Positions 8,916 to 17,231 of a stretch of DNA of 64,000 nt are shown here, piece after piece (position 1 is the first letter of the stretch; every line of letters starts with the position of its first letter). The notes beneath the pieces are model-generated. The model had not been told where the DNA came from, did no database searches, and was given only the letters and a program-made list of their open reading frames with translations. The DNA comes from Sandaracinaceae bacterium. GTDB lineage: Bacteria; Myxococcota_A; Polyangia; Polyangiales; Houyiibacteriaceae. The position numbers and the translations under genes were made by a program. The stretch is from NCBI GenBank assembly GCA_020633055.1, contig JACKEJ010000010.1, positions 450,524-514,523 of the forward strand, in the 5' to 3' direction.

Positions 8916-10535
8916 TCAGCGCTTGCGGATGTGCGGCGCCTCGTCGCGGCTGATGTACGTGTCGCCGCCGAAGCGATCGTCATCCATGTCCGGATGGTCC
9001 ACCGTGTAGTGCAGCCCCCGGCTCTCGCTGCGCGCCGCTGCGCTCTTGATGATGAGCTCCGCCACGTCGGCGATGTTGCGCAGCTCGAGCAGGTCACGGT
9101 TGACCAGGTGGTTCCAGTAGTACTCGCGGATCTCCTCCTGCAGCACCGCGATGCGCCGCGCCGCGCGCTTCAGGCGCCTGTCCGAGCGCACGATGCCCAC
9201 GTAGTTCCACATGAAGCGGCGCAGCTCGTCCCAGTTCTGCGTGACGATGACCGCCTCGTGGCTCGGGGCCGCCGCGCCCGGGTCCCACTCGGGGATGTTG
9301 GGCATACCTGAAAGGTCCGCCGAGGCGACGATGCTCCCCGCCGCGCGCCGCCCGTAGACCAAGCCCTCCAGCAAGCTGTTGCTGGCCAACCGGTTGGCGC
9401 CGTGCAGCCCGGAGCAGGTGACCTCGCCGACGGCCCAGAGCCCCGGCAAGCTCGTCTTCCCGTCGAGGTCGATCACGACGCCACCGCACATGTAGTGCGC
9501 CGCCGGGACGACCGGGATGGGGTCCTTCCGCATGTCCACGCCGTACTCCATGCAGCGCTCGTGGATGTTCGGGAAGCGCGAGGCCAGGTAGTCGGCGTCC
9601 TCGCCCGTCATGTCGAGGAACACGCAGTCCTGACCCGTGCGCTTCATCTCGAAGTCGATGGCACGCGCCACGACGTCACGCGGGGCGAGGTCCTTCATGG
9701 CGTGGTGCCGCTCCATGAACGCGGTGCCGTCCGCGAGCCGGAGGATGCCCCCCTCCCCGCGCAGCGCCTCGCTGATGAGGAAGCTCTTGGCCTTGGGATG
9801 GAACAAGCACGTCGGATGGAACTGGAAGAACTCCATGTTCGCCAGCAGCGCGCCCGCCCGGTAGGCCATGGCCACGCCGTCACCGCTCGCGACGTCCGGG
9901 TTCGATGTGTAGAGGTAGACCTTGCCCGCGCCGCCCGTGGCCAGCACCGTGGCCCGCGCGACGAACGTGAGCACCTCACCGCTGTCCTCGTCGAGCACGT
10001 ACGCGCCGGCCACGCGACGCTCGCCTCCGAACTTGCTCAGCTCGAGCAGGTCGATGGCCATGTGGTGCTCCAGCAGCTTGATGCGGGGCTGCGCAAGGAC
10101 GGCCGCCACCAACGCGCGCTGCACCTCGCGGCCCGTGATGTCCCCCGCATGGATCACGCGGCGCGCGCTGTGCCCACCCTCGCGTGTGAGGTCGAAGTCC
10201 TCCGTCTCGTTCCCGTCGGCGTCCAACGTACGGCTGAACTTGGCGCCGATCTCCATCAGCTCGCGGATGCGTGCGGGGCCGTCGGCGATGACCATCTCGA
10301 CCACGTCGCGGTGCGACAGACCGCCCCCCGTCGTGAGCGTGTCCGCCACGTGTGCGTCGAACGAGTCGGTCGGGTCCAGCACCGCCGCGATGCCCCCTTG
10401 CGCGTAGTTGGTCGCGGAGTCCTCGCGGCTGCGCTTGGTGACGCACGTGACCGTGCCGTGCTCGCTGAGCTCGAGCGCGAGGGTGAGCCCGGCCACGCCC
10501 GAGCCGATGATCAAGAAGTCGGTGTCGACACGCAT
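8916..10535 (-). CDS. nadB: L-aspartate oxidase
   Basis: FAD enzyme that converts L-aspartate to iminoaspartate, the first step of de novo NAD synthesis (partner NadA is not in the window). The ATG at 10535 begins MRVDTDFLIIGSGVAGL, the FAD-binding fold; the frame is open 17 codons further upstream, but that sequence is not conserved-looking. The flavin-binding segment NYAQGGIAAV (about residues 43-52), the substrate-binding REGGHS region and the C-terminal HGANRLASNSLLEG motif identify the succinate dehydrogenase/NadB flavoprotein family; the lack of a partner subunit and the C-terminal helical domain favour NadB. Length 539 is normal. Last gene of a minus-strand directon. Confidence 0.95.
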   Translation of the reverse strand: MRVDTDFLIIGSGVAGLTLALELSEHGTVTCVTKRSREDSATNYAQGGIAAVLDPTDSFDAHVADTLTTGGGLSHRDVVEMVIADGPARIRELMEIGAKFSRTLDADGNETEDFDLTREGGHSARRVIHAGDITGREVQRALVAAVLAQPRIKLLEHHMAIDLLELSKFGGERRVAGAYVLDEDSGEVLTFVARATVLATGGAGKVYLYTSNPDVASGDGVAMAYRAGALLANMEFFQFHPTCLFHPKAKSFLISEALRGEGGILRLADGTAFMERHHAMKDLAPRDVVARAIDFEMKRTGQDCVFLDMTGEDADYLASRFPNIHERCMEYGVDMRKDPIPVVPAAHYMCGGVVIDLDGKTSLPGLWAVGEVTCSGLHGANRLASNSLLEGLVYGRRAAGSIVASADLSGMPNIPEWDPGAAAPSHEAVIVTQNWDELRRFMWNYVGIVRSDRRLKRAARRIAVLQEEIREYYWNHLVNRDLLELRNIADVAELIIKSAAARSESRGLHYTVDHPDMDDDRFGGDTYISRDEAPHIRKR

Positions 10536-10609
10536 GAGGGGGCGAGCATACCAGCACCCGGGAGCCGCGCAGCCCGGCGCCTGCACGCAAAGCCTCGACG
10601 CCCGGCGCG

Positions 10610-10921
10610 TCAGTGAAGGGTCGCCAGCAGCCCGCGCAGCTCGCCGAGCGCGTGTCCGTCACCCGTGCGCTGGGCCGCAGCGACGCCCGCCTCGAGCGCG
10701 GCGCGCGCCTCGTCCACCCGTCCGAGCTGCTCGGCCACCTGCCCCGCCATGAGATACGACGGAACGTAGTCCGGAAAGCGCGCCATCACCGCTTGGTACG
10801 CGCCGAGCGCGTCGTCCAGGCGCTCCAGGCTCCGCAGCTCCATCGCGCGCGCGTAGTGCACGAACGGGTCCTGGCTGCCCTTCGCGATCATCGCGTCCAA
10901 CATGTCGAGGCGCTTGCTCAT
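10610..10921 (-). CDS. Small TPR protein
   Basis: A 103-residue soluble protein composed of two to three tetratricopeptide-like helical pairs (for example the ALGAYQAVMARFPDYVPSYL segment). Its ATG overlaps the stop of the upstream hpt gene by four bases (ATGA), implying translational coupling. TPR units usually mediate protein-protein contacts; the partner is unknown. Similar short TPR proteins are common in myxobacteria. Confidence 0.75.
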   Translation of the reverse strand: MSKRLDMLDAMIAKGSQDPFVHYARAMELRSLERLDDALGAYQAVMARFPDYVPSYLMAGQVAEQLGRVDEARAALEAGVAAAQRTGDGHALGELRGLLATLH

Positions 10922-11454
10922 CCCTCCTCCAGCACACCCAGGTAAGGCAGGTTGCGCAGCTTCTGCGCATGGTCGAGCCCATATCCAACCACGAAGACGT
11001 CGTCGATGGTGAAGCCCAGGTAGTCGATGTGCACGGGCGTACGCGCCCGCGCAGGTTTGTGCAGGAGCGACGCCAGCTCGAGCGTGGCGGGACCTCGCGT
11101 GCGCAGGTTCTCGAACAGGTAGGCCATCGTCAGCCCCGTGTCCACGATGTCCTCCACGAGGATGACGTGCTTGCCCTCGATCGAACGCGTTAGATCGCTC
11201 GTGATCTGCACGACGCCGCTGGTCTCCGTCGCGTCGCCATAGCTGCGCACGGCCATGAACTCGACCTCGACCTCGAGGTCGTCGTCGAGGGCGCGGGCCA
11301 AGTCCGCGGCGAAGACGAAGCTGCCCTTGAGCACGGCCACGAGCACCACCGGGTGTCCGCGATGGCGCGTGGAGATGTCGCGCCCGAGCTCACGGACCCG
11401 CGCCGCGATGGTGTCTTCTGTGATCAGGACGCGCGGCGCTGGCGTGGGCGACAT
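10918..11454 (-). CDS. hpt: Hypoxanthine phosphoribosyltransferase
   Basis: Purine-salvage enzyme forming IMP (and probably GMP) from free base and PRPP. From the ATG at 11454 (MSPTPAPRVLITEDTIAARV) the product is 178 residues, normal for bacterial HPRT. The PRPP-binding motif VILVEDIVDTG lies near residues 105-115, preceded by the flexible-loop SYG segment, and the C-terminal FVVGYGLDHAQKLRNLPYLG stretch is the family's base-contact region. The longer upstream extension of the frame overlaps the neighbouring gene and is rejected. Confidence 0.95.
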   Translation of the reverse strand: MSPTPAPRVLITEDTIAARVRELGRDISTRHRGHPVVLVAVLKGSFVFAADLARALDDDLEVEVEFMAVRSYGDATETSGVVQITSDLTRSIEGKHVILVEDIVDTGLTMAYLFENLRTRGPATLELASLLHKPARARTPVHIDYLGFTIDDVFVVGYGLDHAQKLRNLPYLGVLEEG

Positions 11455-11501
11455 GCAAGGGAGACTCGACGCCACCGGCGCACCTGTCAAGACGCGCGGG
11501 C

Positions 11502-12347
11502 TCAGCGCGTGAGCGGAAGCGATGTGCGCGCTTCGTCGATCCCCGACGTGAACAGCTCGGGCAGGAGAGGCACGAGGACACCCAGCGTGAGCAGCAGCCC
11601 CAGCACGCCCACGGACGCGCGCAGCGGCATGCTGGCGAAGTGCAGTGGGAGCTGCGGCGCGGTCCGCCCTAGCAACCCCATCCCGAGCTCCGTCAGGACG
11701 AGCGCGAGCGCGGCCGGAGCGCCGATGGACACGGTCAGCGCGAGCGCGGCGGCCACCCACCGCATGCTGCGCTCCGCCAGCGCCGGCCACGCGTCGCCGG
11801 CGAGCGGCGTGCCCACCGGCACCAACTCGAAGCCCGCCGCGAACGCCTCGAGCGCGACGCGGTGCCCGCCGAACGCGAAGAACAGCGCTACCGCAAACAG
11901 ACTCAGCCACGTCCCCAAGGGCGTCAGGTGTCCACCAAAGATGGGACCCGAACCGCCCCCCTGCTGAGCGCCGCGGAGCGTGTCCAACCACTGCCCAGCC
12001 CCCTCGAGCGCGACGACCGGGAGGGCGATGGCCAGCGCGAACAGCGCGCCACGCAAGACCTCCACAGCGAGCGAGACCACGAGCGAGAGCGCATCGGGGG
12101 TCAGGGCGTCGCCGGGGAGTGACGCATTGGCGTGCGCGGCGGCGAGCGGCGAGAGCGCAAGCGTCGACACCAGCGCCACCCCAGCGCGTCCGAGGGGCGG
12201 GGCTGGTCGCAGGAGGAACAGGGGACCGAGGATGGTCAGCGGAGTCAAGCGGGCCAACACCAACAGGCCGACGTGCAGCGGCGGGACGCTCACCCCGGGA
12301 TCCAGCGCGCGGAGGCAGGCCTCGAGCAGCGCCGCGGTGGGGTTCAT
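11502..12347 (-). CDS. FliR/SctT-family export-gate membrane protein
   Basis: Polytopic inner-membrane protein (281 residues, about six hydrophobic helices) of the FliR/SctT/SpaR family, part of the flagellar or type III secretion export gate. Family features include the GAGQWLDTLRG segment (about residues 120-130), the GIDEARTSLPL-type end and the long C-terminal hydrophobic stretch (about 215-260). It overlaps the FliQ/SctS-like gene by four bases, the usual Q-R order. No FliP, FlhB or FlhA homologue is in the window, so whether it serves a flagellum, an injectisome or a reduced export system cannot be told. Confidence 0.85.
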   Translation of the reverse strand: MNPTAALLEACLRALDPGVSVPPLHVGLLVLARLTPLTILGPLFLLRPAPPLGRAGVALVSTLALSPLAAAHANASLPGDALTPDALSLVVSLAVEVLRGALFALAIALPVVALEGAGQWLDTLRGAQQGGGSGPIFGGHLTPLGTWLSLFAVALFFAFGGHRVALEAFAAGFELVPVGTPLAGDAWPALAERSMRWVAAALALTVSIGAPAALALVLTELGMGLLGRTAPQLPLHFASMPLRASVGVLGLLLTLGVLVPLLPELFTSGIDEARTSLPLTR

Positions 12348-12613
12348 CGTTGCAGCTCTGGGAGCGCCTCGAAGAGCCCCGCGCTGAAGCGCGTCAACTC
12401 CCCACCGAGCGCGCCACCGACCAAGGCCAGCACCAGCCCCACCGTCACCAACTTGGGGACGAAGCTGAGCGTCTGCTCCTGCACCTGCGTCACGGCTTGG
12501 AGCACCCCCAGAGACAGACCCACGACCAGGCTCACGAGCAGGGCTGGTCCGGAGAGCAGGAGCGCCAAGTAGAGCGCCTCGGTCGTGAGGCGTGAGAGCT
12601 CAGCGGGTTCCAC
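12344..12613 (-). CDS. FliQ/SctS-family export-gate membrane protein
   Basis: Small two-helix membrane protein of the FliQ/SctS family. I place the start at the GTG at 12613, preceded by GGAG with 6-nt spacing; this gives 89 residues, exactly the usual FliQ size, whereas the frame is open 20 codons further upstream. The conserved stretch QAVTQVQEQTLSFVPKL lies between the two helices and is the family signature. The stop overlaps the FliR-like start (ATGA), as in the flagellar/T3SS PQR order, but the expected fliP/sctR is not upstream: there is a 186-bp gap instead. Confidence 0.88.
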   Translation of the reverse strand: MEPAELSRLTTEALYLALLLSGPALLVSLVVGLSLGVLQAVTQVQEQTLSFVPKLVTVGLVLALVGGALGGELTRFSAGLFEALPELQR

Positions 12614-12799
12614 CAGGTACTCCCATGTGGTTCGACACGCACATGCGGCGCAGTGGAGCAGCAGAACGGCCATAGAGCAACCCGGGGCACGCCGCGTCGA
12701 GACGGGCCCGGACGAGCCGGCCGTCGTACGCGAGCGGAGTCCACCCCAGCTCGGATCGGTCCGCGCGCGCGTCGCGCTGAGGCGCCCACAGGGCGTCCG

Positions 12800-13117
12800 T
12801 CAATGCGTGAGCAACAGCTTGACGAGGCCGAACGTGACGACGGCCACCAGGACCGCCAAGGCCAGCTGCACGGGCAGGCCCATGGCGGCGAGGCCCTTCT
12901 TCTTCTTGCGGACCTTGCGTGGTGCGCTCGGCGCAGCCGCGATGTTCACTTGGACGGACGGCTCGTCACGACGGACCGGCGCCGTCGCGGGTCGGGCAGC
13001 GGCCTGCGCCTCCAGCTCGGCCGTTGCGGCGTCGAGCGCCGAGGCGTCCCACATCTCGGTCAGCTCGTCCGCTTGAGACCCCGGGTCGGACTTGGTGTCG
13101 TCGGTCGCGTTGCTCAC
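12800..13117 (-). CDS. Tail-anchored small protein of unknown function
   Basis: A 105-residue protein starting at GTG 13117. The first 65 residues are acidic and alanine/proline-rich, followed by a basic patch (RKVRKKKK, about 68-75) and one C-terminal hydrophobic helix (about 82-103). This is the layout of a C-terminally anchored membrane protein with a cytoplasmic N-terminus. It lies between the GltJ-like gene and the export-gate pair on the same strand. No family recognised. Confidence 0.6.
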   Translation of the reverse strand: MSNATDDTKSDPGSQADELTEMWDASALDAATAELEAQAAARPATAPVRRDEPSVQVNIAAAPSAPRKVRKKKKGLAAMGLPVQLALAVLVAVVTFGLVKLLLTH

Positions 13118-13294
13118 GGCTCCCTGCGATGGTCGCAGAAACCGGACGCGAAAGCCAAGGTCCTTGCGTAGTTTTCCACATGGCTCGGACCCCGTCTGGC
13201 GCGCCGGCCGAGCGGCAGACGCGACACGCGCGCCCTGGCCGAGTGGGCCGACGGGCCGGTCGCGGGCGGGCGGTGCCTGCGAACTGCGCCGCCT

Positions 13295-15001
13295 TCACCC
13301 CCCAGCGCTGAACACGACAGGGAAGCGCGTGGAGCCGCCGTCCGACGACGCCGGGAAGCGCCAGCGACGCACGCTCTGTTCGATGCACGACCCCAAGCCG
13401 CCGAAGTCATTGCCCGTAGCGTTCACCGCGGTGACGGTGCCGCTGCGGCCCACGGTGACATTGACGTCCATGCGCGCCCGGGGCGGGTTGGCCTGACCGC
13501 GTGCTGCGCGCTCGTAGCAGGTCTGCAGCGCGCGCCGGTTGTTGTTGACCACGCGCTGCACGGCCGAGGCCTCGAGCGGCGGCGCAGCGGCGGCGGACAT
13601 GGTGGTTCCGATGGACGAGGGGTTGGCGGACGAGCCCACGGACTCGAACTGCGCGAACGCGGCGTCGTCCGCCATGGCCGTCGCTGCCATGGTGGGGGCG
13701 GTGGGTGTCGGCGCACGACTGGTGCTGGAGCCGCTCCGGCTGTGGCCGGTCGACGTCTCGGCCTCTGGCTCCGACTCCGGCGCGCCGGCGTCGACCGTAT
13801 CGGTCTCTTCGGGCACCTCCAAGGGTGGAACGACAGGATCGGGGGTGGGGTCCGGCGAGGGCGTGTCTGCCACGGCGACGGTCGCGGGTTCCTGGGCGCC
13901 GAACCACTCCGATCCCTTCATGCCCAGCACGACCCCGAAGAAGATGCCGCCCGCGAGCATGCCCCACACCCACACGGGCGTCTTCTGAGAAGACTCGCGC
14001 TCCCGGTATGCGGGTTCGTTGGCCGCCGTGGACGCGGCCACGGCGATGGGCGCAGCGACGGCGGGTGCCGTCTGGGACGCGGTGGGAGCGACAGGCGCCG
14101 GTGGAATGGAGGACGGGCTGGCGAAGTCCAGCGCAAAGTCGTCCTGGCCTGGCGCGTCCGGGAGCATGTTCCCAGGGGGCGCGACGGGCGCCGCGGCACG
14201 ACCTCCGACCGGGACCAAGTTGGCGCTCGAGCGATCGGACGTGGGGAGGGTGAACGCGCCCGAGCCAGGTCGTCCCCGCGGACCCGTGGGACGCGGCGTG
14301 GCTCCCGAACCTCCAGTGCGGGTCGCAGGCGGGACGGATGGTCGTCGACGCTGGTCCAACAAGGACGCGAGCTGCGGAATCTCACGGATGGGCCGCCAGT
14401 CGTCGAACCCCTCACGCCACGCGAGGGAGTCCCCCGTGACCGCACCCGTACCGATCTTGCGCGCGATCTCGTCCCGCTGGATCGGCCCGACCGGGACGTC
14501 GTTGACGGCGACGTGCCACTCCTCGGTGGCCTGAGGCATCGGGGCCGCAGCGGACGTCCGCAGCGACCCGGCGTCTTCGTTGCCGACCTTCTTGCGGAAG
14601 TCCGCCCCGAGCGCCGACGGCCGCGCCGCGCTCGCGGCGCCAGCGCTCTTGGCGGACGCCCCTGGCGCCTTGGCGGGCACCCCAGCAGCCTTGGCCGGGA
14701 CGCCAGCCGCCTTCGTGGGAACCGAAGACGCCTTGGCCGGGACGGACGACGTCTTGGCCGCGGCCATCGGGACCGGCGCCACCTTCGACACGACGGCCGG
14801 AGCCTTCTTGGGGACAGCCGCCTGTGGTGCCGCCGCTTCAGTCGGGGCAGCCGCTGGCGGGGCGACACTGGGAGTCACGCCCGCGCCTCGGATCAGGATG
14901 TCGTTGCCGCACTTGCGGCATGTCATGCGCAGCGTGCGCCCTGCGACCTTCTCGTCGGGGATCTGGTACTTGGCTTTGCAGTTGTCGCAGAGAAATTTCA
15001 T
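13295..15001 (-). CDS. GltJ/AgmX-like protein: zinc ribbon, GYF domain, TM helix, AgmX/PglI C-terminal domain
   Basis: A 568-residue protein with four recognisable parts. An N-terminal zinc ribbon (Cys5, Cys8, Cys28, Cys31) is followed by an Ala/Lys/Pro/Val repeat linker (about 70-125), a GYF_2-type domain (about 159-212, with VPVGPIQRDEI and the WREGFDDW segment), a disordered region, a single TM helix (about 340-362) and a periplasmic AgmX/PglI-type TonB-like domain (about 475-568, containing NNNRRALQTCYERAARG and a Cys pair). In Myxococcus, GltJ (AgmX) has the same order and links cytoplasmic polarity/motility regulators to the envelope machinery. Paralogues with other roles are common in myxobacteria, so motility is only a possibility here. 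Confidence 0.82.
   Translation of the reverse strand: MKFLCDNCKAKYQIPDEKVAGRTLRMTCRKCGNDILIRGAGVTPSVAPPAAAPTEAAAPQAAVPKKAPAVVSKVAPVPMAAAKTSSVPAKASSVPTKAAGVPAKAAGVPAKAPGASAKSAGAASAARPSALGADFRKKVGNEDAGSLRTSAAAPMPQATEEWHVAVNDVPVGPIQRDEIARKIGTGAVTGDSLAWREGFDDWRPIREIPQLASLLDQRRRPSVPPATRTGGSGATPRPTGPRGRPGSGAFTLPTSDRSSANLVPVGGRAAAPVAPPGNMLPDAPGQDDFALDFASPSSIPPAPVAPTASQTAPAVAAPIAVAASTAANEPAYRERESSQKTPVWVWGMLAGGIFFGVVLGMKGSEWFGAQEPATVAVADTPSPDPTPDPVVPPLEVPEETDTVDAGAPESEPEAETSTGHSRSGSSTSRAPTPTAPTMAATAMADDAAFAQFESVGSSANPSSIGTTMSAAAAPPLEASAVQRVVNNNRRALQTCYERAARGQANPPRARMDVNVTVGRSGTVTAVNATGNDFGGLGSCIEQSVRRWRFPASSDGGSTRFPVVFSAGG
14650..14790 (-). repeat. Tandem degenerate heptapeptide repeats inside the GltJ-like gene
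   Basis: The linker after the zinc ribbon carries about six imperfect repeats of the type V-P-A-K-A-(S/A)-(S/G), visible in the DNA as repeated 21-base units containing cttggccgggac-like cores. This is a low-complexity, probably disordered and length-variable spacer, likely prone to slippage. Confidence 0.6.
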
Positions 15002-15038
15002 CGGGTCCGGGTGCCTGGGGGGACGTGTCGCGGGGCGC

Positions 15039-16436
15039 TCAGAGCAGCGCCATCAGGTGTTCCTTGATGCCCTGCCGCGTCTCGTCGTCGGGGGAGTTGC
15101 CGAGCGCACGTTCCCACATTTCGATGGCCTTGTATTTGAAGCCAGCCCGCTGATACAGGATCGCGAGGTTCTTCAGCGCGGCGAAGTGTCGGGGTTGCAG
15201 GTCTACGGCGGTCTCCAGCTCTTGAATCGCGTCGAAGATGTCATCACCACGCCCCAGCACCAAGCCGAGGTGGTAGTGAAGCTGAAAGCTCGCGGGATCG
15301 ACCCCCAACCCCTGCCGGAGCTTGGCTACCGCCAACTCGAGGTCCCCCCCGCGGTACGCGTCCATCCCCTGCTCCAGGAACGCCGACGTCTCCTTCGAGA
15401 GCATGTCGTCGGGCTGCACCTCGCCGCTGCGCCCGTCGAGCACCGCATCCACGTGGCTCAGCACGTCGCCCATCTTGAACGGCTTCTCGAGGAACGCGTC
15501 CACGCCGAAGCTGGACTTGAGGTCCTCGGCGACGCGCCAGCCGCGGTAGATGGCGCTGACCATGATGATGGGGATGTGCCCGTAGCGCTTGCTGCCCTTG
15601 ATGCGTCGGCAGATCTCGAAGCCGTGCACCTCGGGGAGCATCGCGTCCAGCAGGATGACGTCGGGCGTGTCGTCGCGCACCAGCTGCAGCGCCTCGAGGC
15701 CCCGCTTCGCCTCGATGACCTGGTAGCCCTTGGTCTGGAGCACGCGCGTCAGCAGCTTGCGGATGTCGTCCTCGTCATCCACGACGAGCACCTTGGGGCG
15801 CTCCGGGCGGGGCCGCGTGGCGGCGGTCGGGATCTCGACGGCCGCGACGCGCGACTCTTCCTCCCGGCGCGTGGGCGCTGCGGGGGGCACGGGGGGCGGC
15901 GCGGCGCGACGCGGTGGTGGCGTGATGCCCACGGACGCGAGGTACTCGTCCGTGACATGCGAGCCGATGTAGTACGGCTCGTTCGCTTCGAGGGCCGCGT
16001 AGGCGTAGTCGATGACGACCTTGAGAGCCTCGTGCAGGGCGACGTGCGCGAACACGCGCAGCCCGGTGACGAACTCGATCTCGTCCACCACGCGGCGATC
16101 GTTCGGGTCCGCCATGGCGAGATAGACCCGATCCTCCTTTACGAGCACGGGGAGGATCAGATGCTGTCGGGCGATCTCGACCGGCACGAGCTTGAGGTTG
16201 TCGCTCGGGATGACCACCTGCGTGAGGTCGATGCCGGGCAAGCCGTGCTGCTCGCTGAGCGCCTTCAAGAGGTCCACTTCCGCGACCTTGCCGGACTTCA
16301 CGGCTGTGGTGGCCAGCCGCTGCCCAGGATGGGTGCGCTGCTCGGCCAAGAGCTCGTCTAGCTCGGCCTGCGTCACGAGACGCTGCTTCAGCAGGATCTT
16401 GCCGAGCTGTTTCTTGTCGCCTGAACCGTTACTCAT
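15039..16436 (-). CDS. MshEN - receiver - TPR protein
   Basis: A 465-residue cytoplasmic protein with an unusual three-part architecture. The N-terminus (about 1-150) resembles the MshEN/GspE N-terminal domain (GKILLKQRLVTQAELDELL, later LPVLVKEDRVYLAMADP), a fold that in several relatives binds cyclic di-GMP. It is followed by a proline-rich linker, a receiver domain (about 216-335, PKVLVVDDEDDIRKLL with phospho-acceptor Asp in ILLDAML and the conserved Lys in FLEKPF), and TPR-like repeats (about 345-465). It could integrate c-di-GMP and phosphorelay signals and present them to a partner through the TPRs. No histidine kinase is adjacent. It lies 37 nt upstream of the GltJ-like gene on the same strand. 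Confidence 0.82.
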   Translation of the reverse strand: MSNGSGDKKQLGKILLKQRLVTQAELDELLAEQRTHPGQRLATTAVKSGKVAEVDLLKALSEQHGLPGIDLTQVVIPSDNLKLVPVEIARQHLILPVLVKEDRVYLAMADPNDRRVVDEIEFVTGLRVFAHVALHEALKVVIDYAYAALEANEPYYIGSHVTDEYLASVGITPPPRRAAPPPVPPAAPTRREEESRVAAVEIPTAATRPRPERPKVLVVDDEDDIRKLLTRVLQTKGYQVIEAKRGLEALQLVRDDTPDVILLDAMLPEVHGFEICRRIKGSKRYGHIPIIMVSAIYRGWRVAEDLKSSFGVDAFLEKPFKMGDVLSHVDAVLDGRSGEVQPDDMLSKETSAFLEQGMDAYRGGDLELAVAKLRQGLGVDPASFQLHYHLGLVLGRGDDIFDAIQELETAVDLQPRHFAALKNLAILYQRAGFKYKAIEMWERALGNSPDDETRQGIKEHLMALL

Positions 16437-16636
16437 CGCGGGGGGAAGGGGCGAGCGTCTCGGTCGCCCTTCGGAACGGGAATGCTACAGCACCGCTCTT
16501 CGCTTTCACAACTCGCAAATCCCAGACGTCCGCGAGACGGACCCGATCCGCCGCCTTCTGGACGACGACCCCTGCGCCACGCACAATGGCTAGCCGCCGC
16601 GCGGGAATAGACCCCGCTGCGACCTCGATTGACCTC

Positions 16637-17200
16637 ATGATGCGCCCCGTCTCCGCTCTGCCCTCCGCCTCCCCCCTGCGTCCCAGCTCCTCGACACGCG
16701 GTTTGCGTGCGCGGTCGTCCACGTGGGCTTACCTGGTCTTGTGTACAGCCCTCGTTGCCGTCCTCGCGGGCGGTTGCACGCGAGACATCCCGAACACCAC
16801 GGTGCCCGACACGGCAGCAAACCGCGAAGTGATCGAATTCATGGAGACCTATCGGCGCGCGTTGGAGGATCGAGACGTGGCCCTGCTGACCGGGATGGCG
16901 TCGCCGCGCTACCTGGACCTGTCGGGCACGCCCACCGGCGAAGACGACGTCGACTACGACACGCTCGCCGCGACCCTGCCAGAGCTGTTCGCGCGGGTGG
17001 AGGACGTTCGCTTCGAAATTCGCTACCGGCACGTGGTGTTCCGCGAGGACGACGTGCTGGTCGAGTTCCGCTACACCGCCAGCTACCTGATCGCCGACCA
17101 CCGCGGCGAGAACGAGTGGCATCACAAGGTAGAGGACAAGCGCATGGTGCTGGAGTGGGACGACGCGAACTCTCGCTACCTGATCCTCTCCGGCATGTAG
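16637..17200 (+). CDS. Lipoprotein with NTF2/SnoaL-like domain (putative)
   Basis: From the ATG at 16637 the 187-residue product has a hydrophobic segment ending in the lipobox LAGGC (Cys47), so it should be a lipid-anchored envelope protein. The mature part (REVIEFMETYRRALEDRDVALLTGM and the FEIRYRHVVFREDDVLVEFRY strand pair) looks like an NTF2/SnoaL-type alpha+beta fold often used as a small ligand-binding module. The frame is open to 16586, but the extra residues do not help the signal peptide. An adjacent ATG at 16640 is equally possible. Divergent from the MshEN gene, convergent with the sigma54 activator. Confidence 0.7.
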   Translation: MMRPVSALPSASPLRPSSSTRGLRARSSTWAYLVLCTALVAVLAGGCTRDIPNTTVPDTAANREVIEFMETYRRALEDRDVALLTGMASPRYLDLSGTPTGEDDVDYDTLAATLPELFARVEDVRFEIRYRHVVFREDDVLVEFRYTASYLIADHRGENEWHHKVEDKRMVLEWDDANSRYLILSGM

Positions 17201-17231
17201 CGTCCGGGCTGCGTCGGCCCGCGCCCGCGGG

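Noticed and set aside
12600..12803. TTG-started 67-codon frame between the tail-anchored gene and FliQ
   Set aside because: Its TTGA overlap with the upstream stop is suggestive, but the start is weak, it overlaps the FliQ start and the peptide resembles nothing; the FliP that would be expected here is not encoded.
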